From: Saccharibacillus nicotianae
GTDB lineage: Bacteria; Bacillota; Bacilli; Paenibacillales; Paenibacillaceae
Assembly: GCF_042681745.1 (NCBI RefSeq)
Contig: NZ_JBHUGF010000010.1
Coordinates: forward strand, 62,001-126,000
Direction: 5' to 3'
DNA length: 64,000 nt
The translations under genes and the position numbers were made by a program. The notes beneath the pieces are model-generated. The model did no database searches and was not told the DNA's origin. It saw nothing but the letters and a program-made list of their open reading frames with translations. Every line of letters begins with the position of its first letter. Position 1 is the stretch's first letter. This document shows, piece by piece, positions 41,594-49,812 of the stretch.

Positions 41594-42066
41594 TTGAATT
41601 AGTATTGATGAATCATGAGCAATATGAAGCTTTTCGCGATCAATCTGCTGCGGATTATGCAGCGGAAAAAGTACTGGCAGGCACATGGGATGCTGTTGAT
41701 GCACAGCGATTAGCTACAGAAAGCTTTGCCAAATATTTGCCACAGGGAAAAGATACACCAGGGGCTTACATTTATAATATTGTTGAGGTAGCGAGTGAAC
41801 AGATTATCGGATATATCTGGTTACAGATCAGCGATGCTCCAGCAGGCAAGCAAGCCTTTTTATACGATATTTTGATCTATGAACCGTATCAAGGCAAAGG
41901 ATATGGTCAAGCGACTATGCAAGCACTGGATCAAGCGGCAATGCAAGAAGGAGCCGTCAAAATTGGACTGCATGTATTCGGTCACAATCTCAAAGCATTA
42001 CATGTGTATGAAAAAGCAGGATACCAGATTACAGATTATCAAATGTCCAAAATGTTAACTCCCTAA
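41590..42066 (+). CDS. GNAT family acetyltransferase
   Basis: 158 residues. Acetyl-CoA site in ILIYEPYQGKGYGQATMQAL and the C-terminal HVFGHNLKALHVYEKAGYQITDY block. The ATG overlaps the stop of the EIIC-like gene (ATGA), so the two are translationally coupled and probably act together or on related molecules. Substrate unknown. A bidirectional terminator follows. Confidence 0.85.
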   Translation: MIELVLMNHEQYEAFRDQSAADYAAEKVLAGTWDAVDAQRLATESFAKYLPQGKDTPGAYIYNIVEVASEQIIGYIWLQISDAPAGKQAFLYDILIYEPYQGKGYGQATMQALDQAAMQEGAVKIGLHVFGHNLKALHVYEKAGYQITDYQMSKMLTP

Positions 42067-42127
42067 AGAAATAGAAAATAAGTAGCACATCCCAAAAAAT
42101 GATATAAACCCGATACAGAGTACAAGT

Positions 42128-42178
42128 AAAAAACCTTTTTCAGATCTGCGTTACCATGCAGACGAAAAAGGTTTTTTT
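42128..42178 (+). terminator. bidirectional terminator between the GNAT and alpha-glucosidase genes
   Basis: AAAAAACCTTTTTC pairs with GAAAAAGGTTTTTT, with an inner TCTGC/GCAGA hairpin; A- and T-runs on both sides suit both convergent genes. Confidence 0.9.
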
Positions 42179-42240
42179 GCACATTGGATATGCACATTAG
42201 AGATATCGTTTAGATAATAAGTATTTATTCGATTGGTGAA

Positions 42241-43965
42241 TTACATCCGGTAAATCAACACTTCATAAGGACGTAAATATTGCAGATCATCAATATGTTG
42301 TTCTTCTTCGGGATGAGGAGGGTGAGCCGTATGAGGATAATTCCCCAGTATTTTCACCATTGATGTTGGAAAAACTCTATACTCCTGTGTCCAATCGATC
42401 TCGGCTTCTACATCATCGAAATTGAGTAAGATTAACCAGCGTTGACCTTGCCATTCTCGTATAAAAGCAAACACTTCGGGATGATCTTTTAATAACATTG
42501 TAAAAGAACCATGCGACATAATCGGGAACTGCTTGCGCATAGCAATCAAATGTCTATAATACGACAGCACCGAGCCTCTTTGTTCTTCTTGTTCACTCAC
42601 ACTCAAGTGAGTAAGAGTCTTTTTATCTGGAAAAGGAATCCATGGCTTGGTTGAAGCAGATGGGCTAAATCCAAAATTCTCACTATGCGCATCCCAAGGC
42701 ATAGGTGAACGTGAACCATCACGACTGCGCAGATGAATACCGGATAACACTTCTTGAGGAGACTGCCCGTCTTGTACTGCTTCCTCATAATAATGAATCG
42801 TTCCTTGATCCCGGTAATCTTCGATTCGATCGTAGGTTGTATTCGGTAGTCCCAATTCTTCACCTTGATAGACCAGTGGTACACCGGGAATCAGATGGAG
42901 AAAGGTCGCTGCTAATTTGGCGGCTGTCATATTATGTTCTTGATGCCCGATCACATCAGGAATCATACGTGGATGATCATGTGTACTGAGGTACACACCA
43001 TATTCTCCGCGGGCAAACACATGCTCATACCATTTGGATACTGATTCTTTTAACTGCAACACAGACCAATCCGCTGAACCCCAGGGATTATGTGGGTCTT
43101 TACCAATACGCATCATATCCATTGCCAGTACCATATTCAATTCTTTCCGTTCAGGTAATGTATATTCCAAAACTTGCTCCATCGTTAATGAAGGAGCTTC
43201 ACCTATCGTCAAAATATGTGGATAATGGGCAAACGCTTCTCGATGCAATTCTTGTAAAAATTCATGAATGCGCGGGCCATTTTTATACAATTTCTGTCCA
43301 ATCGGATGCGGATCGTCTTCTGCGGCATCAGGTAGATCAGGATGTTTGGAGATCATATTAATAGCATCCAGACGAAACCCATCGATACCTTTATCTAACC
43401 ACCAGCGAATCATTTTGTAGACTTCCTGCCGTAATGGTGGATGTTCCCAGTTCAGATCAGGTTGTTTGCGATCAAATAGATGTAGATAATACTCGTCAGT
43501 CTGTTCATCATATGTCCATGCTGATTCACTTTGAAAAGAACGCCAGTTGTTGGGTTCTGTACCGTCGCTTTTGGCAGGTCGCCATATATAGTAATCTCGA
43601 TAAGGATTGTCTTTAGCGCTTTTGGATTGTTGAAACCAGGGATGTTCATCTGAAGTATGATTAATGACCAGATCCATAATTAGCTTCATATCGATATCAT
43701 GTAACTGATCAAGCAAAGATTCGAATTGTTCCATCGTGCCATACTTCGGATCAATCTGGTAGTAATCTCTGATATCATAGCCGTTATCAATCATCGGCGA
43801 ATCGTAAATAGGGCCGAGCCAGATGGTATCGATTCCTAGTTGATGAAGATAAGGAATCCGCGAAGCAATTCCATTGAGATCTCCCCAACCATCATTGTTA
43901 CTATCCATAAAACTAGGTGGATAAATCTGATAGATAACAGATTCTCTAGCTGTTTTGTTTTCCAT
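42241..43965 (-). CDS. GH13 alpha-glucosidase (oligo-1,6-glucosidase family)
   Basis: Cytoplasmic enzyme releasing glucose from short alpha-glucosides, 574 residues, no signal peptide. GH13_31 pattern: SVIYQIYPPSFMDSNNDGWG start, nucleophile Asp200 in DGFRLDAIN, acid/base Glu256 in TIGEAPS, and STHDHPR with the third acid. The residue after the nucleophile is Ala rather than the Val of classical oligo-1,6-glucosidases, which is associated with a preference for alpha-1,4 bonds, so maltase-like activity is possible and MalL naming is uncertain. TAGGAGGATCATC precedes the ATG. Fits with the pullulanase upstream in glucan use. Confidence 0.92.
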   Translation of the reverse strand: MENKTARESVIYQIYPPSFMDSNNDGWGDLNGIASRIPYLHQLGIDTIWLGPIYDSPMIDNGYDIRDYYQIDPKYGTMEQFESLLDQLHDIDMKLIMDLVINHTSDEHPWFQQSKSAKDNPYRDYYIWRPAKSDGTEPNNWRSFQSESAWTYDEQTDEYYLHLFDRKQPDLNWEHPPLRQEVYKMIRWWLDKGIDGFRLDAINMISKHPDLPDAAEDDPHPIGQKLYKNGPRIHEFLQELHREAFAHYPHILTIGEAPSLTMEQVLEYTLPERKELNMVLAMDMMRIGKDPHNPWGSADWSVLQLKESVSKWYEHVFARGEYGVYLSTHDHPRMIPDVIGHQEHNMTAAKLAATFLHLIPGVPLVYQGEELGLPNTTYDRIEDYRDQGTIHYYEEAVQDGQSPQEVLSGIHLRSRDGSRSPMPWDAHSENFGFSPSASTKPWIPFPDKKTLTHLSVSEQEEQRGSVLSYYRHLIAMRKQFPIMSHGSFTMLLKDHPEVFAFIREWQGQRWLILLNFDDVEAEIDWTQEYRVFPTSMVKILGNYPHTAHPPHPEEEQHIDDLQYLRPYEVLIYRM

Positions 43966-44070
43966 GATGATCCTCCTATATACATGCTAACCAGACTATT
44001 AATTTCAATTATTTAACATAATTAGTCTTTACTACATGGTTAAACATCGGAGTACATGTTCAAACAATAA

Positions 44071-44625
44071 CTACACTGCCTTAATCATTCGATAAAATTC
44101 ATGTCCATTTACAGTGATCTGACCATCTTCCGTATAGCCTAACCGTTCATATAATTTTCTCGCTTTGGGATTTTCTTGATCAACAATCAACATGACTTTG
44201 TGATGACCTAATTGCTGTGCTTGCTGTTCAAAAGCATGGATTAACACTGTTCCAATCCCTTGTCCTTGATAGCTTGAATCGACAGCCAGTGAATCAAGAT
44301 AATATTCGTCTTCCCGGGCTTCAGGAATAATAGCTGATGGATCTTGTCCACGTTGTCGAACACGTTCAATAAGGGGCGCATCGAGAGAAGCAATCTGACT
44401 GCCATGATAAGCAAGAACAAAGCCAATCACTTGATCTTCACGTTCTTCTACAAATATATTTTCATAACTGATTCGATTGCCGGTCTGCTCAAACAATGGA
44501 CGAAGAGCAAGTAGAGCTTGTTCTTTGTTATTTGTACCTGTAAAAGCATGCGCGATATCGCCAATAGCGGTATACATTAATTCTAAAACAACAGGTGCAT
44601 CATTAGGTGTAGCAGGTCTGATCAT
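44071..44625 (-). CDS. GNAT family acetyltransferase
   Basis: 184 residues. The N-terminus MIRPATPNDAPVVLELMYTA, the acetyl-CoA site SYQGQGIGTVLIHAF and the closing NPKARKLYERLGYTEDGQI are typical of GNAT enzymes. AGGAGGATATT precedes the ATG. It runs in the same direction as the alpha-glucosidase, 105 nt upstream of it, and may share a transcript. Substrate unknown. Confidence 0.88.
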   Translation of the reverse strand: MIRPATPNDAPVVLELMYTAIGDIAHAFTGTNNKEQALLALRPLFEQTGNRISYENIFVEEREDQVIGFVLAYHGSQIASLDAPLIERVRQRGQDPSAIIPEAREDEYYLDSLAVDSSYQGQGIGTVLIHAFEQQAQQLGHHKVMLIVDQENPKARKLYERLGYTEDGQITVNGHEFYRMIKAV

Positions 44626-44863
44626 AATATCCTCCTGATTTGAAACATAATTTGTAAGTCTTGTTCTATACCAAATCTGTTATAAGCTGATAACTCGTTC
44701 TGTATTATACATAGCCGTATATCTGTTCTACTATTATACATGTAAGGTAATTGAATATGAGATTTCAAGCGCTTGATGATACATATTCATGATAAGGATT
44801 TTAGGCAAAAAGAACCGTTAAGCCATGCGCAATCTATCATGGCTGGTCACTGGAGGTGTCATT

Positions 44864-46018
44864 TTGAGTATGTCATCCACATCTCCTGCTGTACGTGTCA
44901 GTGAAGCGACTGAGCCGGAGATCATGAAGACGTTAGCTGTAAGTGCTGTAATGTGGCAATTGATGTTAAATGTGATGCTACTTCATTACCAAAGTACAGC
45001 CCAAAAGATAGAAATTGGCATATTATACGATCTGGTTAAATTTTCAGCGCCTATGTTTATTTTTGCAATAGCATTTGATTTGGCGAAGTTAAAAGACACC
45101 CATTATTCTCATTATGTATGGCACAAAACGAAAGAGATTATAGGCCCTTATCTTGCCTGGACAGCCGTCTATATGATTGCTTTTAATGTAGGTCATTACT
45201 CTACGATCTGGAGTATTGTAAAAGGTGTTTTGCTTGGCGGTGCTGCACCACAGCTCTGGTATACGATTATGATGTTCCAGATTCATTTATTGTTGCCACT
45301 GCTCACAGGATTGGTTCTATTTTTACTGAAAAATAAAAAGAATACGATTGGGGTAATAATCATTACCGTCATTATCTATGCTGGATTGATCGCATGGTAC
45401 TCTATTTATGCATTTCATAATCAAGAACATCCCGCATGGATTCAGTGGGATCGACTACTATTCATGTTTGGCATTTATGCAGTGCTTGGTGTGATTGCGT
45501 CTACATACAATCAACAATGGCATGCATGGGTAGAACGTATTCGCTGGTGGGCATTACCTATCGGTGCATTGCTATTTATACTGGTCAATCGTGAATTATT
45601 TTCTTTTGGATTAGATACACTCAATCTAGCTGATGCCAGTTATTTGAAATGGTCGATGGTACTATTCAATATTACATTAATCATTATCGTGTATGGATTT
45701 ACAGTATCGTTAATCAATACCGGTTCCAAATCACTACGTTATTTTAAATTTATCGCTAAATATGCGTTTCGTGCGTATCTTGCCAGTTATTTTGCACTTC
45801 AACTGACTGTTCTGTTGATAGGAGATTATTTTAGTGATATTCCTTTAGGGTTGAATCTACTGATGACTTTTGCAATCACAGCTTTTTTCTCGTTTACTAT
45901 GGTGTATATCGTAGAATGGATATGCAAAAAAATAATGGCTTTGTTTCACAAATCAGAAGTGTTACCAAAAAATTCAATTGTAAACTCACGAAATACCAGT
46001 GCAGCGCGAGATAAATAA
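44864..46018 (+). CDS. acyltransferase 3 family membrane protein
   Basis: 384-residue integral membrane protein with about ten predicted helices, resembling OatA/WecH-type acyltransferases that acylate surface polysaccharides (MLLHYQSTAQKIEIG early, FAIAFDLAKL, YLAWTAVYMI, WYTIMMFQIHLLLPLL). The usual catalytic His at the first helix is probably in LLHYQ. The start was taken as TTG at 44864, seven bases after GGAGG; an ATG 13 codons upstream lacks a ribosome site. Its 3' end overlaps the convergent LysR gene by 73 nt. Acceptor unknown. Confidence 0.75.
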   Translation: MSMSSTSPAVRVSEATEPEIMKTLAVSAVMWQLMLNVMLLHYQSTAQKIEIGILYDLVKFSAPMFIFAIAFDLAKLKDTHYSHYVWHKTKEIIGPYLAWTAVYMIAFNVGHYSTIWSIVKGVLLGGAAPQLWYTIMMFQIHLLLPLLTGLVLFLLKNKKNTIGVIIITVIIYAGLIAWYSIYAFHNQEHPAWIQWDRLLFMFGIYAVLGVIASTYNQQWHAWVERIRWWALPIGALLFILVNRELFSFGLDTLNLADASYLKWSMVLFNITLIIIVYGFTVSLINTGSKSLRYFKFIAKYAFRAYLASYFALQLTVLLIGDYFSDIPLGLNLLMTFAITAFFSFTMVYIVEWICKKIMALFHKSEVLPKNSIVNSRNTSAARDK

Positions 46019-46821
46019 TGATCTCCACGCCATGAAATACCAATCGTACGCTGGCAGATCGGCGAATGGATAGGCACAAGCGAAATATCTGGCCCTGTCG
46101 ATCCTTCCCAGGATACAGCCGGAATAAAAGCAACACCTTGTCCAGCTCGAATCAATCCGCGTACTGTAGCAGGATCATCACTTTCAAAAATATGCTTGGG
46201 TTTGAAGCCAGCCAGATGACAATAATCATCGGTCGTCTCACGCAAGCTATGTCCATGCCGGAGACCGATAAAATGTTCATGAGCGGCTTCAGACAGAGCA
46301 ATACTAGAACGATCTGCTAGAGCATGACCTTTGGGTACAGCTAGAAATATCTCTTCGGTCACAAGAGGAATACTTTGCATATGTTCATAATTTTGTGGCA
46401 ATGAAGAGATACAAAGATCAAATTCAGGCTTTACATTTTCTTCATAATGCTGAAGCAATTGAAAATGAATATCAGGATATTTTTCACGAAAAGCTGTGAT
46501 TAGATTCGGTACGATATGTGAGCCTACAGGAAAAGCGAGCTTAATATAACCTACAGTGCCTGTTGCTAGATCATGTACTTCGCGGGTAGCATCTTCCAGC
46601 GATTGCAGTGCTTGTTCAACATGTTTGAGAAATGTTCTTCCGTATTCGTTGAGTGTAATATAACGTCCGGTACGATCAAATAAAGATACACCGAGTTCGG
46701 TTTCGAGCATTTTGATCGATTTACTCAGTGCAGGTTGAGCGATATGAAGTTCTTCAGCGGCATGGGTCATATGTTGAAGTCTTGCTACTTTACAAAAATA
46801 TTTTAAATGAAGTAATTCCAT
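45946..46821 (-). CDS. mdcR: LysR family regulator, probable MdcR
   Basis: 291-residue LysR-type regulator: N-terminal winged helix-turn-helix (MELLHLKYFCKVARLQHMT, AAEELHIAQPALSKSIKMLE) and a periplasmic-binding-like co-inducer domain (about 90-290). The ATG at 46821 was preferred to an upstream in-frame TTG. It is divergent from mdcA with only 47 nt between start codons, the classic arrangement for a LysR protein activating its neighbour with malonate as likely inducer. The gene's 3' end overlaps the acyltransferase gene on the other strand. Confidence 0.88.
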   Translation of the reverse strand: MELLHLKYFCKVARLQHMTHAAEELHIAQPALSKSIKMLETELGVSLFDRTGRYITLNEYGRTFLKHVEQALQSLEDATREVHDLATGTVGYIKLAFPVGSHIVPNLITAFREKYPDIHFQLLQHYEENVKPEFDLCISSLPQNYEHMQSIPLVTEEIFLAVPKGHALADRSSIALSEAAHEHFIGLRHGHSLRETTDDYCHLAGFKPKHIFESDDPATVRGLIRAGQGVAFIPAVSWEGSTGPDISLVPIHSPICQRTIGISWRGDHYLSRAALVFREFTIEFFGNTSDL

Positions 46822-46868
46822 CAGAACACCATCCAATCTCAATTAATCAAACATCAAGGAGGAGTATC

Positions 46869-48536
46869 ATGTCAACCCATATCAGCAAGTTGAAAGCCGG
46901 AACACCACGTATTTGGACGACCCGTCGTGATGAAAAAAAACGTCGTATGGACAAAGTTCGCTCGATGTTAAATGGTGTGATTTTGCCTACAGATCATATT
47001 GTAGATGCACTGGAAGTGCTACTGGTTAGTGGTGATCGCGTAGCTCTCGAAGGTAACAACCAGAAGCAAGCCAGTTTCTTATCGCAAGCATTATCCAATG
47101 TGAATCCGCAAGTAGTAAATAATCTGCATATGATTATGTCCAGTGTATCCCGTCCTGAACATTTAGATATTTTTGAAAAAAATATTGCAAGCAAACTAGA
47201 CTTCTCTTATGCAGGCCCTCAAAGTCTACGTATTGCGCAAATGGTAGAAGATCAGACGCTAAGTATTGGTTCTATTCATACGTATCTAGAATTGTATGGT
47301 CGGATGTTTGTCGATCTAACGCCTAATATTGCACTCGTTGCCGCAGACAAAGCAGATCGTCAGGGGAATCTCTATACAGGAGCGAATACCGAGGAGACAC
47401 CGACAATTATTGAAGCGGCTGCTTTCCGAGATGGCATTGTGATTGTACAAGTCAACGAAATTGTTGACGAATTACCTCGTGTCGATGTGCCCGCTTCCTG
47501 GATTGATGTGATTGTCGAAGCCGATCAACCGTATCAATTGGAAGCTTTATTTACTCGTGATCCGCGTCATATCAAAGAAACACATATCTTGATGGGAATG
47601 ATGGCGATTCGCGGTATCTATGAACGTCACCAAGTCCAATCGCTGAATCATGGGATTGGATTCAATACAGCCGCGATTGAGCTATTATTGCCTACGTATG
47701 GCGAATCGCTTGGCTTACGGGGCAAGATTTGCAAAAATTGGGTACTTAATCCGCATCCTACATTGATTCCAGCAATCGAAAGTGGTTGGGTCGAAAGTGT
47801 ACATTGCTTCGGTGGCGAAGTAGGAATGGAAAAATATACAGCGGCTCGCCCGGATGTCTTTTTCACCGGACATGATGGTACAATTCGCTCCAATCGGGCG
47901 ATGGGACAAGTTGCCGGGCAGTATGCCGCAGATATGTTTATTGGAGCAAGTCTACAAATCGATCCCGATGGTAATTCATCGACAGTAACTTCAGGTCGTT
48001 TAAGCGGTTTTGGGGGTGCACCAAATATGGGTAGTGATGCTCGTGGTCGCCGTCATGATACAGAAGCTTGGCTGAATATGATTACCGATCAACAACCGAT
48101 CGTACGTGGACGCAAATTAGTTGTTCAAATGGTGGAAACATTCCAATCAGGAGATCAACCAACATTTGTCGATTCTCTCGATGCGATTCAAGTAGGGCAT
48201 GATGCAGGTCTACCGCTTGCTCCTGTTATGGTCTACGGAGACGATGTAACACATGTCGTTACAGAAGAAGGAATCGCTTATCTCTACAAAGCGCAAAATA
48301 TTGAAGAACGTCGTACTGCTTTGGCGGCAATCGCAGGGGTAACACCTTTGGGACAACGTCATAATACCGATTTGAATGAGAAATTACGTCAGGATGGATT
48401 GATTGCTTTTCCAGAAGATTTGGATATTCGTCGTACCGATGCGAAGCGTTCCTTGTTAGCTGCTAAAAGTATAGAAGAACTTGTAGACTGGTCAGATGGA
48501 CTATATGAACCACCATCCAAATTTCGGAGCTGGTAA
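46869..48536 (+). CDS. mdcA: malonate decarboxylase alpha subunit (acetyl-ACP:malonate ACP transferase)
   Basis: Exchanges acetate for malonate on the acyl carrier protein of biotin-independent malonate decarboxylase, releasing acetate. 555 residues, as in Klebsiella and Acinetobacter MdcA; CoA-transferase-like fold, start region KLKAGTPRIWTTRRDEKKRR. AAGGAGGAGTATC precedes the ATG; the open frame upstream overlaps mdcR antisense and is rejected. First gene of mdcA-B-C-DE-G-H, with the following genes joined by 1-nt or short overlaps. Confidence 0.94.
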   Translation: MSTHISKLKAGTPRIWTTRRDEKKRRMDKVRSMLNGVILPTDHIVDALEVLLVSGDRVALEGNNQKQASFLSQALSNVNPQVVNNLHMIMSSVSRPEHLDIFEKNIASKLDFSYAGPQSLRIAQMVEDQTLSIGSIHTYLELYGRMFVDLTPNIALVAADKADRQGNLYTGANTEETPTIIEAAAFRDGIVIVQVNEIVDELPRVDVPASWIDVIVEADQPYQLEALFTRDPRHIKETHILMGMMAIRGIYERHQVQSLNHGIGFNTAAIELLLPTYGESLGLRGKICKNWVLNPHPTLIPAIESGWVESVHCFGGEVGMEKYTAARPDVFFTGHDGTIRSNRAMGQVAGQYAADMFIGASLQIDPDGNSSTVTSGRLSGFGGAPNMGSDARGRRHDTEAWLNMITDQQPIVRGRKLVVQMVETFQSGDQPTFVDSLDAIQVGHDAGLPLAPVMVYGDDVTHVVTEEGIAYLYKAQNIEERRTALAAIAGVTPLGQRHNTDLNEKLRQDGLIAFPEDLDIRRTDAKRSLLAAKSIEELVDWSDGLYEPPSKFRSW

Positions 48537-49513
48537 TGATGAGCACTGTTGATAGTTATTCATCGTTATTGACCCCAAGCTATCAAAAAGTAGAAGCAGA
48601 TCATTATGCATTATGGTTAGGGGAACTGGCTGTAACTGCTCTTAAAGATGAAGCTTCATTGACGCCCAAGCCCGGACTTGTAGATCTTGATCATAATGGT
48701 TCCCATCAAGATATGAATATTCAGTTAATGTATGATTCAGCAGAATCATTACATGTCACTTTTGTCCAAATGGCTCAAGCATCGTATGGCAGATGTGCCG
48801 ATCAATCATTACGTGAACAACTAGCTTTGATCGGACGACAGGGTGAACAACATATGTTAGAAGTGACGAAAGGTGTTAATACCCATCGGGGTGCTATCTG
48901 GGCATTGGGATTAATAACAGGTGCTACCTCGCTCTGGTTAGCACAAGCCCATCATCAATCCACTATCGTATCTACATCTTTAGAGACTATAGCTGCTGTG
49001 AAAATTACTGAGATAGCAGCGACTATCGCTCGCTATACAGATCGTTATGCACCTAATAGTGGTTCACATGGAACTCATGTGAAGCGTCACTATGGAACAG
49101 GCGGTGCTAGAGACGAAGCAGAGCGTGGATTTCCCCATGTGATCGATATCGGTCTGCCGGCTCTACAACAAGCTCGGCATCAAGGTATAGACGAATGTTA
49201 TGCACGTCTAGATAGTTTACTTGCCATTATGGCGGTATTGCCAGACACCTGCATTTTATATCGTGGAGGGAAGCAGGCACTTGTGCAGACACAGGAGCGT
49301 GCGTCAGCGATTTTGGCGCAAGGTGGAACATCTACCGATAAAGGCTGGCAAGCGCTATTAGCATTCGACCAGTGGATGGTGAGACATCACTTTTCACCTG
49401 GCGGTAATGCAGATCTGCTTGCAGCTACTTTATATATAGATTCGATAATCACAGGTATCACACATATGTCGTATACCGAACCTTTTTCAAAAACGACAGG
49501 AGGTCGTATGTAA
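48536..49513 (+). CDS. mdcB: triphosphoribosyl-dephospho-CoA synthase
   Basis: Makes the 2'-(5''-triphosphoribosyl)-3'-dephospho-CoA precursor of the decarboxylase ACP prosthetic group. 325 residues, CitG/MdcB family: ALKDEASLTPKPGLVDLDHNGSHQDM near the N-terminus, VNTHRGAIWALGLI, and GARDEAERGFPHV. Its ATG shares one base with the mdcA stop (TAATG). A second ATG follows immediately. Confidence 0.93.
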   Translation: MMSTVDSYSSLLTPSYQKVEADHYALWLGELAVTALKDEASLTPKPGLVDLDHNGSHQDMNIQLMYDSAESLHVTFVQMAQASYGRCADQSLREQLALIGRQGEQHMLEVTKGVNTHRGAIWALGLITGATSLWLAQAHHQSTIVSTSLETIAAVKITEIAATIARYTDRYAPNSGSHGTHVKRHYGTGGARDEAERGFPHVIDIGLPALQQARHQGIDECYARLDSLLAIMAVLPDTCILYRGGKQALVQTQERASAILAQGGTSTDKGWQALLAFDQWMVRHHFSPGGNADLLAATLYIDSIITGITHMSYTEPFSKTTGGRM

Positions 49514-49812
49514 TGCAAATTATTCATCTGCAATATCCAGCTCAACAATCGTTAACTCGGCGTGCTCATATTGGTGTGGCTGGTTCAGGAGATTTGGAAC
49601 TATTGATCGAACCTTCAACCGATAATCAAGCGTATGTTCAGATCAGTACAAGTGCGAATGGATTTGAAGATATCTGGCGTGCAGTATTTGATCGCTTTTT
49701 CAAACTCTATTCTTATGCTGTTAAGATTGAAATTAATGATTTTGGCGCTACACCCGGTGTGGTTAATTTGCGGTTAACTCAAGCTATGGAGGTGCTTCGT
49801 GATGAACAATAA
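49513..49812 (+). CDS. mdcC: malonate decarboxylase acyl carrier protein (delta subunit)
   Basis: 99-residue ACP that carries the malonyl and acetyl groups on a phosphoribosyl-dephospho-CoA arm. Ser25 in VAGSGDLELL is the modified residue, corresponding to the VGSGDLEVL motif of known MdcC. TAATG junction with mdcB and short overlap with the next gene. Confidence 0.94.
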   Translation: MQIIHLQYPAQQSLTRRAHIGVAGSGDLELLIEPSTDNQAYVQISTSANGFEDIWRAVFDRFFKLYSYAVKIEINDFGATPGVVNLRLTQAMEVLRDEQ

